Assembly: GCA_949285135.1 (NCBI GenBank)
Contig: CASDXO010000008.1
Location: forward strand, 124,001-188,000
Direction: 5' to 3'
DNA from: an uncultured Phascolarctobacterium sp.
GTDB taxonomy: Bacteria > Bacillota > Negativicutes > Acidaminococcales > Acidaminococcaceae
Length of the DNA: 64,000 nt
Position numbers and translations under genes: made by a program
The notes under the pieces: generated by a model
Database searches by the model: none
What the model was told of the DNA's origin: nothing
The model's input: only the letters and a program-made list of their open reading frames with translations
Part shown: piece after piece, positions 54,247 to 61,444 of the stretch
Numbering within the stretch: the stretch's first letter is position 1
Layout: every line of letters begins with the position of its first letter

Positions 54247-56637
54247 TCAATAAGCAAATAGTTTTTCTAACATTCTTTTTTGAACAAATTCATCTATATT
54301 ATTATTTTCTTCATCTATTTCTATTTGATTATCTAAATATTCGCTTATCTCACTTTTTATTACATCAGTATAATCATCTAAAGATATATCTTCATAAGCT
54401 TCCATTAATTTTTCTTTTAAAAAATTCCATTCTATATCTTCAATTGTTTTTAAAACTTCTTCATAACATTCATCTGCAATTGAATTATTAATTTCGTTGA
54501 TTAATGACGCATTCTTTATAACACTATACCCCTCAGATAAAATTTCTGAAGAATAATATTCTATTTTATCACTAATATATATATTATTATCTTGATAATC
54601 ACGCGCTGCATCTTCTAAAGTATCTGATATGATAGAGGCAACTTCTTGCATATCTATTTCATCTTTATATTTCAATAAAAACTTATATAATTTATTACTA
54701 AGAATATTAAACTCATCTAAAGAGATATTTTTAAACCATTTACGCAATATATTATAGTCCAATATAATTTCTTTTATATTATAAAATTCAAATATTTCTT
54801 TATCAAATACTAAAAAAATATTATATTTGGTGGCAGATATAAAAGTATCAGGATTATTATAATCAATCAATCTCCTACCTATATACTTGACTGTATTATT
54901 ATAAGTATGTGGATAATTTTTAAGAAAATCTAAAATTACATCTCTATATATATCGTTTTTAATTCTATATTTTGTAATAATATATATCAAAACACGTAAC
55001 TTTTCATATTTATCATTGAAATATAAATTTAAAATGGTTTGATTGATGGTTTTCTTTAACAATTCTTTTTCAAGTTCTTCAGTTGAATATAGTCTACACA
55101 TTTGTTGATAAGAAAATATAGATTTTTTTTGAAGTTCTTGTTCTACTTTATTACAATTTAATTCATTTTTTAAAAAATCATTAACTGACGGATTTATTAC
55201 TCCTATCACTTTTTCACCTGAAAAATCAATTATCTTAATAAACGAATTAAGTAATCTTTTCAAAACAGCATCAAAAACATTTAACGTCGTGTCAATATTG
55301 CTGCAATGACCTTGATTTAATCTAATATTAAAATATGTTTTTAATAATTCAACATCAACATGTATATTAGTAAAAGAATACAATGTAAGTAAAAATAATC
55401 TATCTTCAGCTTTAATACAATTATTAAATTCATTACCCCAAACATCTTGTGGATTGTTTAATAAAGACATAATGTAAGCAAAATATTCATTACTTTTAAC
55501 TTTTTTAAAAATATGTTTCATTGTAGCATATTCAATAATTCTAGGATTAAAATTACTATGTTCAACAATTTTTAAATAATTTCTATTATTTGATACTGCT
55601 TTAAAATAATCAATATTAAATTCCGGATCATCATTGTTTTTAAAATATAAATGGTTATATAAAATTCTACCTTTATCTAAAATATTTTGTTTATCTAAAT
55701 TAATTAACTTAATAGCAATACTTTCCGACTCTTCTATCTTTTTTAAATCGTTAATCAACCCCTTTGCTTCATTAAAAATAGTAATACGTGAATTTAAAAT
55801 TAATTTTTTATTTTTCCTTAATTTAAAATACTTTATCAATGCAATTAACTGCTTTGCATTATCATATTTCAAATTAAAATAATGCTGTCCAAAACAATCA
55901 TCTAAAAAAATTATTTCTTTTTCATCTGAATTCGGTGAAATAGATTTTTTAATTGCCGATATATCGCTGTCTGAAGAATATTTAACTTTATAATCCATTG
56001 CAGCATAATAAGCTACAAGCATTTTAGAAGTCATAGTTTTTCCAACACCAGGAGCTCCTATTAACATTAATATATTTTCTTTTTCAAGTATTGAAAGACA
56101 ATTTCTATATATATCTGTCTCTACAAAATATTTTATATCTTCCATAATATCTAATTGTAATATTTCACTATCCATAAAAACATCTTGATTTTGAATTAAA
56201 TTTAAAACTTTTGAAGAAGTTAACCATAATTTTGTATTTTTGTGCAAAACATCTATATTTTTATCATCCTCTAAGAAATCATTAATTTCTTTTAATGTTA
56301 TAACATTATCATAAGACTTCATATATGGGGAAAACATTTCAAATATCTTCTCAACATTACTATGTGTAAGTTCTTTACTACAAACAACAAAATAATCCTT
56401 AGGATTAAATCTCTCTACTTTTGGAATTTCATTTCTTAAATCCGATAAGAGTTTATTCACACTCGTTTTAGAATAATGCTTTACTTGAACAACTATTCTT
56501 TCTTCCCAATAATATAAATCTATTCCATTATCTCTACCTGAAGTATATGTCCGAAAATTTTTACCATATTTTTTGCACATTATATCTTTAACTAACTCTT
56601 CGAACTCTAAGTCATTTAAGTTATTATAATTAAACAA
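54247..56637 (-). CDS. Mrr-like nuclease fused to a STAND NTPase, candidate anti-phage defence protein
   Basis: 796 residues. Residues 1-120 form an Mrr-type restriction endonuclease fold: FEELVKDIM helix, GRDNGID40LYYW and VVQ51VK53HY supply the D-QxK active site. Residues about 175-300 are a P-loop ATPase: Walker A GAPGVGKT (194-201), Walker B EIIFLDD (241-247) and LILNSR (279-284, sensor arginine), as in STAND proteins. From 300 on the chain is helical, with no repeat I can name, and could be the sensor. Base composition is far more AT-rich than any neighbour, a sign of transfer. It has its own RBS (GGAG) and -10 after a terminator. This is the pattern of nuclease-STAND immune proteins (AVAST-like, but much shorter). 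The target is unknown. Confidence 0.85.
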   Translation of the reverse strand: MFNYNNLNDLEFEELVKDIMCKKYGKNFRTYTSGRDNGIDLYYWEERIVVQVKHYSKTSVNKLLSDLRNEIPKVERFNPKDYFVVCSKELTHSNVEKIFEMFSPYMKSYDNVITLKEINDFLEDDKNIDVLHKNTKLWLTSSKVLNLIQNQDVFMDSEILQLDIMEDIKYFVETDIYRNCLSILEKENILMLIGAPGVGKTMTSKMLVAYYAAMDYKVKYSSDSDISAIKKSISPNSDEKEIIFLDDCFGQHYFNLKYDNAKQLIALIKYFKLRKNKKLILNSRITIFNEAKGLINDLKKIEESESIAIKLINLDKQNILDKGRILYNHLYFKNNDDPEFNIDYFKAVSNNRNYLKIVEHSNFNPRIIEYATMKHIFKKVKSNEYFAYIMSLLNNPQDVWGNEFNNCIKAEDRLFLLTLYSFTNIHVDVELLKTYFNIRLNQGHCSNIDTTLNVFDAVLKRLLNSFIKIIDFSGEKVIGVINPSVNDFLKNELNCNKVEQELQKKSIFSYQQMCRLYSTEELEKELLKKTINQTILNLYFNDKYEKLRVLIYIITKYRIKNDIYRDVILDFLKNYPHTYNNTVKYIGRRLIDYNNPDTFISATKYNIFLVFDKEIFEFYNIKEIILDYNILRKWFKNISLDEFNILSNKLYKFLLKYKDEIDMQEVASIISDTLEDAARDYQDNNIYISDKIEYYSSEILSEGYSVIKNASLINEINNSIADECYEEVLKTIEDIEWNFLKEKLMEAYEDISLDDYTDVIKSEISEYLDNQIEIDEENNNIDEFVQKRMLEKLFAY

Positions 56638-56672
56638 TCATATCACTCCAAACAAAAGTTCTGTTATCTTTT

Positions 56673-56678
56673 ATTATA
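56673..56678 (-). promoter_or_regulatory. Candidate -10 element of the Mrr-STAND gene
   Basis: TATAAT on the minus strand 36 bases ahead of the start codon, placed between the lysis-gene terminator and the STAND gene. The -35 would overlap the terminator stem and is not consensus. This supports separate transcription from the phage late genes. Confidence 0.45.
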
Positions 56679-56690
56679 ATATAACACAAA

Positions 56691-56725
56691 AAGCCTGCCG
56701 ATACACCCAATGTATCGACAGGCTT
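56691..56725 (-). terminator. Terminator of the phage lysis/late operon
   Basis: A 14-bp stem (56691-56704 with 56712-56725, one wobble pair) is followed by TTTTTGTG on the minus strand, immediately after the stop of the spanin-like gene. Confidence 0.94.
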
Positions 56726-56728
56726 TTT

Positions 56729-57190
56729 CTATTTACTATCTTTATAAATATACCCTACAACTACCCCTGCTACAAAACCCCAGAAGGCATTTTGCCGAGC
56801 ATTTAGTTTTGCTTTACTTCTCTCCTGCTGCAGCTGCACCTTCAATTCGCTGCACAAGGTTGATACTTTCCTGATTTCTTCTGATGCATTCGTTAATGAG
56901 CGATTGGATTCTGTCAATTCGCTCTGCGCTTTCTGCAGCTGCTCTCTGGCTGCTTTCAAGTTCTGCATCAGCTCGGCTGATGGCGTTTTGAGCAGCGTTA
57001 TTTCTTCCTGCAGCATCAGCAATGTCACCTGCTGCTCCTGCAGCTGTTGTTTCAATGCATCCCACTGTTCTATCTGCACTGTTATCGTCTGCTGCTTTAT
57101 CTCGGAAGCATGAGTTTCCGATAAAGGCCAAAACCAGGATAACAAGCAAAGCAATCCACAAAAAGCTATTACTAGATTTTTTCTTAACAT
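56729..57190 (-). CDS. Coiled-coil envelope protein with spanin-like topology
   Basis: 153 residues. A signal-like segment (VIAFCGLLCLLSWFWPLSETHA) is followed by about 95 residues of glutamine/leucine/glutamate-rich coiled coil (LKQQLQEQQVTLLMLQEE, LKAAREQLQKAQSELTES). A C-terminal membrane segment (AFWGFVAGVVVGYIYKDSK) ends the chain. Two membrane anchors separated by a periplasmic coil recall unimolecular spanins that disrupt the outer membrane in phage lysis. That would make sense in a diderm Negativicute host. The ATG is 9 bases after GAGG. It lies in the lysis cassette after the endolysin and a 32-residue protein. The cysteine in the signal is not a convincing lipobox, so the spanin role is inference. 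Confidence 0.72.
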   Translation of the reverse strand: MLRKNLVIAFCGLLCLLSWFWPLSETHASEIKQQTITVQIEQWDALKQQLQEQQVTLLMLQEEITLLKTPSAELMQNLKAAREQLQKAQSELTESNRSLTNASEEIRKVSTLCSELKVQLQQERSKAKLNARQNAFWGFVAGVVVGYIYKDSK

Positions 57191-57194
57191 TCAT
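56814..57194 (-). CDS. Overlapping reading frame, possible second lysis/spanin protein
   Basis: 126 codons from an ATG at 57194, only 4 bases before the coiled-coil gene's ATG and sharing the same GAGG, but in another frame. The predicted product has an N-terminal membrane segment (FLWIALLVILVLAFIGNSC) and an alanine-rich helical remainder (ADAELESSQRAAAESAERIDRIQ). Embedded gene pairs are known for Rz/Rz1 spanins. However, a shifted Q/L/E coiled coil naturally reads as an Ala/Ser-rich frame, and T-rich signal codons stay hydrophobic when shifted, so this may be a shadow. The membrane protein topology and near-full overlap are the only support. Confidence 0.35.
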   Translation of the reverse strand: MNVKKKSSNSFLWIALLVILVLAFIGNSCFRDKAADDNSADRTVGCIETTAAGAAGDIADAAGRNNAAQNAISRADAELESSQRAAAESAERIDRIQSLINECIRRNQESINLVQRIEGAAAAGEK

Positions 57195-57227
57195 ATTTAC
57201 CTCATAAAAAGTGCATAAAATGAATAA

Positions 57228-57321
57228 CATCTCCATATTGTCGCTATGATCTGATTTTATTAGTGCATAGTTTTGTATACGTCACTCATAAAAACAGGCT
57301 CAGGAACGAAATATGGAGATG
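57228..57321. repeat. 12-bp perfect inverted repeat around a 70-bp spacer
   Basis: CATCTCCATATT (57228-57239) and AATATGGAGATG (57310-57321) are exact reverse complements. They flank the gene-free stretch between the 32-residue gene and the spanin-like gene; TTTTTT follows the right copy on the plus strand. It could be a regulatory stem in the late transcript or a remnant of an inserted element. No gene is visible between the arms. Confidence 0.7.
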
Positions 57322-57334
57322 CTTTTTTAGCTAA

Positions 57335-57433
57335 TTACAGTCCGAAATAGTGATGCATTGCTCCAAGAGCAAAACCGATTACCATACCAGTCCAAAACTG
57401 TTTACTGGTTACATAAGCTTTAATATTTTCCAT
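57335..57433 (-). CDS. 32-residue phage membrane protein
   Basis: A short gene: ATG at 57433, RBS GGGGGTGAG overlapping the endolysin stop, TAA at 57335-57337. The product starts MENIKAYVTSKQFW and has one membrane segment (WTGMVIGFALGAM) ending in HHYFGL. The FW-x-G-x-V-x-G pattern resembles the C-terminal membrane segment of the coiled-coil protein two genes on (FWGFVAGVVVGY). It sits in the lysis cassette, so a holin accessory or spanin partner is possible; I do not recognise the family. Confidence 0.72.
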   Translation of the reverse strand: MENIKAYVTSKQFWTGMVIGFALGAMHHYFGL

Positions 57434-57437
57434 ATTC

Positions 57438-57986
57438 TCACCCCCTTTGCCAAAAGTCTGTAATACCGCACGCAATAGCACGCGCGAAATCATCCAGGTT
57501 ATTCATGAGCAGCTGCGCATCATCATCATTACTGATGAACGCCATTTCAACCAATACAGCAGGCATAACAGTATTTTCCAATACACACAGATTAGGATTC
57601 TCTTTAACTTTCCTATCTGTGGTATGCAGCGTATCAACAACGCGCTGCTGGATGCACTGTGCCAACTCACCGGCCCTGCTCCATTTGTTATGAACCAGAA
57701 CTTCTGTACCATTAGGAGCAGAATCTGCTACAGAGTTACAATGCAGGCTAATAAAAATGTCTGCTGGCCAGTGATTAGCGGCATAGCAGACATTCGGATA
57801 ATCAGGTTCTTCACCATTTAAGTTATGAGATTGTAAGAGTTTTACTTCACAGCCTGCAGCTTCCAGGTATTGCTGCACCAGCTTACCGGCACTTAAAGCA
57901 ATGTCCGCTTCATTGATGCCAAACTTTTCATTTACTGTGCCTGGATCTACGCCAGGCATATGACCAGGATTAACAAACACTTTCAT
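57438..57986 (-). CDS. Phage endolysin, N-acetylmuramoyl-L-alanine amidase (Amidase_3)
   Basis: 182 residues made almost entirely of the zinc amidase domain. Metal ligands are seen in FVNPGHMPG (histidine 8), an early glutamate in KFGINEADIA, and SLHCNSV (histidine); the catalytic glutamate is in LVEMAFISND. It cleaves the amide bond between muramic acid and the stem peptide. There is no signal peptide, so export depends on the holin encoded just upstream. The ATG follows AAGGTGAAATAAA, one base after the holin stop. Confidence 0.94.
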   Translation of the reverse strand: MKVFVNPGHMPGVDPGTVNEKFGINEADIALSAGKLVQQYLEAAGCEVKLLQSHNLNGEEPDYPNVCYAANHWPADIFISLHCNSVADSAPNGTEVLVHNKWSRAGELAQCIQQRVVDTLHTTDRKVKENPNLCVLENTVMPAVLVEMAFISNDDDAQLLMNNLDDFARAIACGITDFWQRG

Positions 57987-57987
57987 T

Positions 57988-58467
57988 TTATTTCACCTTC
58001 AGCTTTCCTTCTTCTGCTTTTTCTGTCAGCCTTGCCAACGCGTTCCGGATAACATCCGGAATATATTGACCGTAACCGGCACGGTCAATATTCTCAACAA
58101 TGCTGCCAGCTTCATTTAAGGCATAAGCACAAATCGCCATTTGTCTTAAAATATGCATACCCATAGCTGTATCAATGCAGTTGCAAAGAGCAACAACAGC
58201 GAAAATCACAAACTTCTTTAAAATACCGCGGAAGCCTGTGCTACTGTCCCATTGTCCCGTTTTAAAGGCGGTGAACATGCCGGTAATATAGTCAACGATG
58301 CACAAAGCAATCAAAGCATAAATCATGCTGTCCATACCGCCGATGGAAACACTAAATACTAGGCCAATAACCGCGCCAATAGACATAAGATACTGCTCAG
58401 CTCCTGTCGGTTTTAAATAGATAAGGAAATCTACGATACTATCCTTAATTTGAATAAAGGTGTTCAT
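57988..58467 (-). CDS. Phage holin (toxin secretion/phage lysis holin family)
   Basis: 159 residues with two to three membrane segments (YLMSIGAVIGLVFSVSIGG, MIYALIALCIVDYITGM, KFVIFAVVALCNCID). The DYITGMFTAFKTGQWDS stretch is typical of the holin family found with Clostridia and Negativicutes phages. It forms the membrane hole that lets the amidase reach the wall. Its ATG overlaps the upstream tail gene stop (ATGA) and precedes the endolysin, giving a holin-endolysin cassette. Confidence 0.93.
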   Translation of the reverse strand: MNTFIQIKDSIVDFLIYLKPTGAEQYLMSIGAVIGLVFSVSIGGMDSMIYALIALCIVDYITGMFTAFKTGQWDSSTGFRGILKKFVIFAVVALCNCIDTAMGMHILRQMAICAYALNEAGSIVENIDRAGYGQYIPDVIRNALARLTEKAEEGKLKVK

Positions 58468-59108
58468 GATGCTTCTCCAATCTCATCTGTAATGTCTTTC
58501 CAATATTCTTCACCAACAACGCCAGGTTCCCAGACATTGGCACCATCGTAGGTAGATTCATAATACCTTCCGTTATGCTTTACTCTGTCGCCGAGCTTAT
58601 AAGCATTGGTAGGCAATGGCTGCTCCCATTCCGGAATTTCGCCGCTGATGGAAGAAATTACTTTGGCATATTCAGATGGCGTAATATCCGGCTTCCAGTT
58701 TTCCTGCGAAACGTGTTCTTTAATAACTTCATATAAAACTCCATTGTACTGAACTCTCTTGCCTTCTTCGTATTTCACACCGGCACCGCTCCACAAAAGG
58801 AACATATCAACCATGTATAAAGCAACATCATTGGTAACAGAATCTAATTCTGCCTGATATTCTTTCTGCAGCGCAGATACCTCGCTGCTGCTATTGAGAA
58901 TAAGCATCATGGAATCTAATGCTTTTTGCTGCAGCTTGCTTTTCATATCTGCAGCTTCTCTTTGGTTGGCATATTCAGGAGGTTCTACATTAGTATACTT
59001 ATCCCAAAGCTTATTCCAGGGATAATATGGGCGTTCATTATCAGCTGATGGATAATCTGCATTTATAATGTTTATAATTTTATTGTTTTCGTCTACTATA
59101 CAAATCAT
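58464..59108 (-). CDS. Phage tail-associated protein with two carbohydrate-binding-like modules
   Basis: 214 residues. The N-terminal half (MICIVDENNKIINI, then a helical stretch LQQKALDSMMLILNSSSEV) is of the kind found in small tail or host-specificity proteins. The C-terminal half has two CBM5/12-like modules: VQYNGVLYEVIKEH with the following WKPDITPSEY, and VKHNGRYYESTYDG with NVWEPGVVGEEYWKDI. Such modules bind chitin-like or cell-wall glycans. It lies between the glycine-rich tip and the holin. The receptor role is inference. Confidence 0.8.
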   Translation of the reverse strand: MICIVDENNKIINIINADYPSADNERPYYPWNKLWDKYTNVEPPEYANQREAADMKSKLQQKALDSMMLILNSSSEVSALQKEYQAELDSVTNDVALYMVDMFLLWSGAGVKYEEGKRVQYNGVLYEVIKEHVSQENWKPDITPSEYAKVISSISGEIPEWEQPLPTNAYKLGDRVKHNGRYYESTYDGANVWEPGVVGEEYWKDITDEIGEAS

Positions 59109-59111
59109 CTT

Positions 59112-60191
59112 TCACTCTCCTAACTCAATAATTTTTATTATCCCAATTTCTCCATTTACAGCAGACCCCCCTTGAATGCCACCAGATACATCCATAGTTT
59201 CTTTGCCTGTAATTCTATTAGCTATAGCGATAATAGCACCACCACCACCTCCTCCGCCGCCAGTAGAGTTACTCCCAATACCAGCACCACCATTACCACC
59301 TTTTGCAGTTATATTACCAATATTATTCACTTCTGATGCCATAATATATATACAACCGCCACCATTTCCACCATCTCCACCTTGTTTGGTAGAACCGCCT
59401 TGACCTCCTCCACCTCCTGATGCTCCTAAAAGTACATATGGAGTATAATCAACAACTTTAATCATCTCTTTCCCGTAGTTAAACCCATCAATGTAGTATC
59501 CAGCACCTCCTGCTGAATTTCCTCCTGCACCACCATTACCAGCACCACCATTAACCCCAGGTGTAGAACTTGAAGATGATCCTATTCCACCTTTACCTCC
59601 AGGCATGCCTTTAGCATCAGCTGTAATAACACCTTCATTAACAAAAGCACCTTGACACCTGATATATACGTAAGGATTTATTGTTACTGTCACTCCTTCT
59701 TTAATAAATACACTTTTATAATTCTTAACGCCGCTGATAGTAGTGTTTTCTGTTGGCACAAAATCACCATCACTGCCATCGCCGCGGTCTGTATACCAGC
59801 TTGGCCAGTGATTACTGTTTACACCTGCAAGCGTACCGGTTCCGGTATAAGTTACCTGCACAATCTTACCGGCATCAGAAGCCGAAAACTCAATAAGTCC
59901 GGTATTCCAGGTTTTATCATCTAAGGCATTAGTAGAATAATCCGGTCTGAACTCTCCCTGTCCAGGCGTAGCAGCTACTTCAGTAAGCGTATTTTCTGTG
60001 GCAGCTCCTGTTGCACTGTCTACATAAACCATTTTCATATTACTCGGATCTTGCTTTTCCGGAACTTCATTCAGCCGGATAACGTATGGACTGTTAGCCG
60101 GAATAATATGCTTTTCAGTCAGTTCAACATAGTTAGTTGCACCGCCAGTACTGGTAAATGGATTAACCCTTATATTAGATGGTTCAGCCAT
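59112..60191 (-). CDS. Glycine-rich phage tail-tip protein, putative receptor binding
   Basis: 359 residues. Residues 1-130 look like a phage structural head domain (HIIPANSPYVIRLNEVPEKQ, ALDDKTWNTGLIEFS). A central part (TISGVKNYKSVFIKEGVTVTI in pieces) leads to long glycine-rich runs: GGAGNGGAGGNSAGGAGYY near residue 220, GGGGQGGSTKQGGDGGNGG near 270 and GGGGGGGGA near 315. Polyglycine loops of this type form receptor-binding tips in gp38-like adhesins. Codon use shifts to more A/T in the glycine block, suggesting exchange of this segment. The start overlaps the upstream stop (TAATG) with AAAGGAGG. Confidence 0.82.
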   Translation of the reverse strand: MAEPSNIRVNPFTSTGGATNYVELTEKHIIPANSPYVIRLNEVPEKQDPSNMKMVYVDSATGAATENTLTEVAATPGQGEFRPDYSTNALDDKTWNTGLIEFSASDAGKIVQVTYTGTGTLAGVNSNHWPSWYTDRGDGSDGDFVPTENTTISGVKNYKSVFIKEGVTVTINPYVYIRCQGAFVNEGVITADAKGMPGGKGGIGSSSSSTPGVNGGAGNGGAGGNSAGGAGYYIDGFNYGKEMIKVVDYTPYVLLGASGGGGGQGGSTKQGGDGGNGGGCIYIMASEVNNIGNITAKGGNGGAGIGSNSTGGGGGGGGAIIAIANRITGKETMDVSGGIQGGSAVNGEIGIIKIIELGE

Positions 60192-61444
60192 TAAACATTA
60201 CCTCCTTTTAGTTGTTCATTAGCAGCCTGCTGCATCAGCTCATTATTTTTAGAGTTTCTATGCAGCTTTAAAAAATAATCTGAAATCGGCGGTTCCGGCT
60301 GCTGCCCTAATTCCAGATCACACTTGATACCTTTATCACCGGATACAGTGTATTTAATCTTAGTTATCGGATATTTTCTTAAATTACCATCTAAATCAGT
60401 TATAGCAGCCTGTCCATCAGGAGATAATCTGCGTACCCAGAACACGCCATCGGGTTTAGGATAAGGCAGCCACAGTCCGGAAAGCTTAGCCGATAACTTA
60501 GGCTGCGAATTACTTGTAATCTGATACTCTCCCCAGCGCTGCGCATCTGCAGCATCATAAGCTGATGGCAGCGACAAGACTGCTTCTGATCTGCCGTATT
60601 CTTCCTGGCTTTCCTTATCCTCTACCTCGCAAAGCCATTGCTCACCGCTTTCATCCAGAGCAGCGCCTTTGATTTTCGCGTAATTGTACAGCTTATCAAT
60701 GGACTGCGACGGTTCAAAGCCGCTGCAGTGAGTACCTACCCAGATGCGCGCCTCTTCGTTGATATCCTCATTTATCTGTTTGAAATAGAATTCTCTATAC
60801 TCATCTACGCCATAAATGAAGTTCAAAGCAAACTCTGAAAGCTCATCCAGTGCTTCTTTGGCACTGACACCATCAAATTTGATATGAGTTACAGAGTAGC
60901 CTACGTTATAAATCTTTGAATCGTTATAGACGATGCCGGTATTAGCTTCTACTGTTCTGGCGATATCTTTGACAATAGCAGCTATATCTACATTTTTATA
61001 TTCCTTGCCAAACAGCATGATTTTATCCAGTTTTTCATAAAGGCCATGACAGGTTATTTCAAACTTATCTGCCGTGCCGCCGCTGTCCGGACGTGTAAGA
61101 ACAGTACCGCTCCACCACGGCCTGTTATCACCGAACAGATATACGTCAATTCTCTGACCATACCTTATTTCAGTAAAAGAAGGAAATTTATTAAATACCA
61201 GCTTGCCGTTACTGCAGCCATTTTCGTTTATTTCAAAAGACAGTTCTTTGAAAGGCAGGTTTTCCGTATCATTGGAAAAGATGGCTGTTTTAGTACCGTC
61301 TTTGTTAAAGAAAATAACCTGTACCAGTCCAGGAATATAACTTACATCAGTAGGCTCAGGACCAGGCCCACTACCGCTCTTAGGTATCGAACCTGCCCAG
61401 ATATATCGTCCAAATCTGTATTTACCAAAGATAAGATTACTCAT
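60191..61444 (-). CDS. Siphovirus tail hub / Tal-like baseplate protein
   Basis: 417 residues. The first 35 residues are a short linker with GSGPGPEP. The remainder resembles the gp27/Tal hub fold: FEINENGCSNGKLVF, YGQRIDVYLFGDNRPWWSGTVL, ITCHGLYEKLDK, DIARTVEANTG and the late DLELGQQPEPPISDYF. In such phages it forms the ring at the tail tip and anchors the receptor-binding parts. The start ATG at 61444 overlaps the stop of the upstream Dit fragment (ATGA), with AGGTGG before it. No peptidase motif is visible. Confidence 0.78.
   Translation of the reverse strand: MSNLIFGKYRFGRYIWAGSIPKSGSGPGPEPTDVSYIPGLVQVIFFNKDGTKTAIFSNDTENLPFKELSFEINENGCSNGKLVFNKFPSFTEIRYGQRIDVYLFGDNRPWWSGTVLTRPDSGGTADKFEITCHGLYEKLDKIMLFGKEYKNVDIAAIVKDIARTVEANTGIVYNDSKIYNVGYSVTHIKFDGVSAKEALDELSEFALNFIYGVDEYREFYFKQINEDINEEARIWVGTHCSGFEPSQSIDKLYNYAKIKGAALDESGEQWLCEVEDKESQEEYGRSEAVLSLPSAYDAADAQRWGEYQITSNSQPKLSAKLSGLWLPYPKPDGVFWVRRLSPDGQAAITDLDGNLRKYPITKIKYTVSGDKGIKCDLELGQQPEPPISDYFLKLHRNSKNNELMQQAANEQLKGGNV

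Noticed and set aside
57192-57236. Upstream in-frame ATG (57236) for the overlapping lysis frame
   Set aside because: It lies inside the inverted repeat with no ribosome site; the ATG at 57194 has GAGG five bases upstream.
59176-59403. Proline-rich plus-strand frame with runs of P
   Set aside because: It is the antisense of the polyglycine coding block (GGN read backwards gives CCN).
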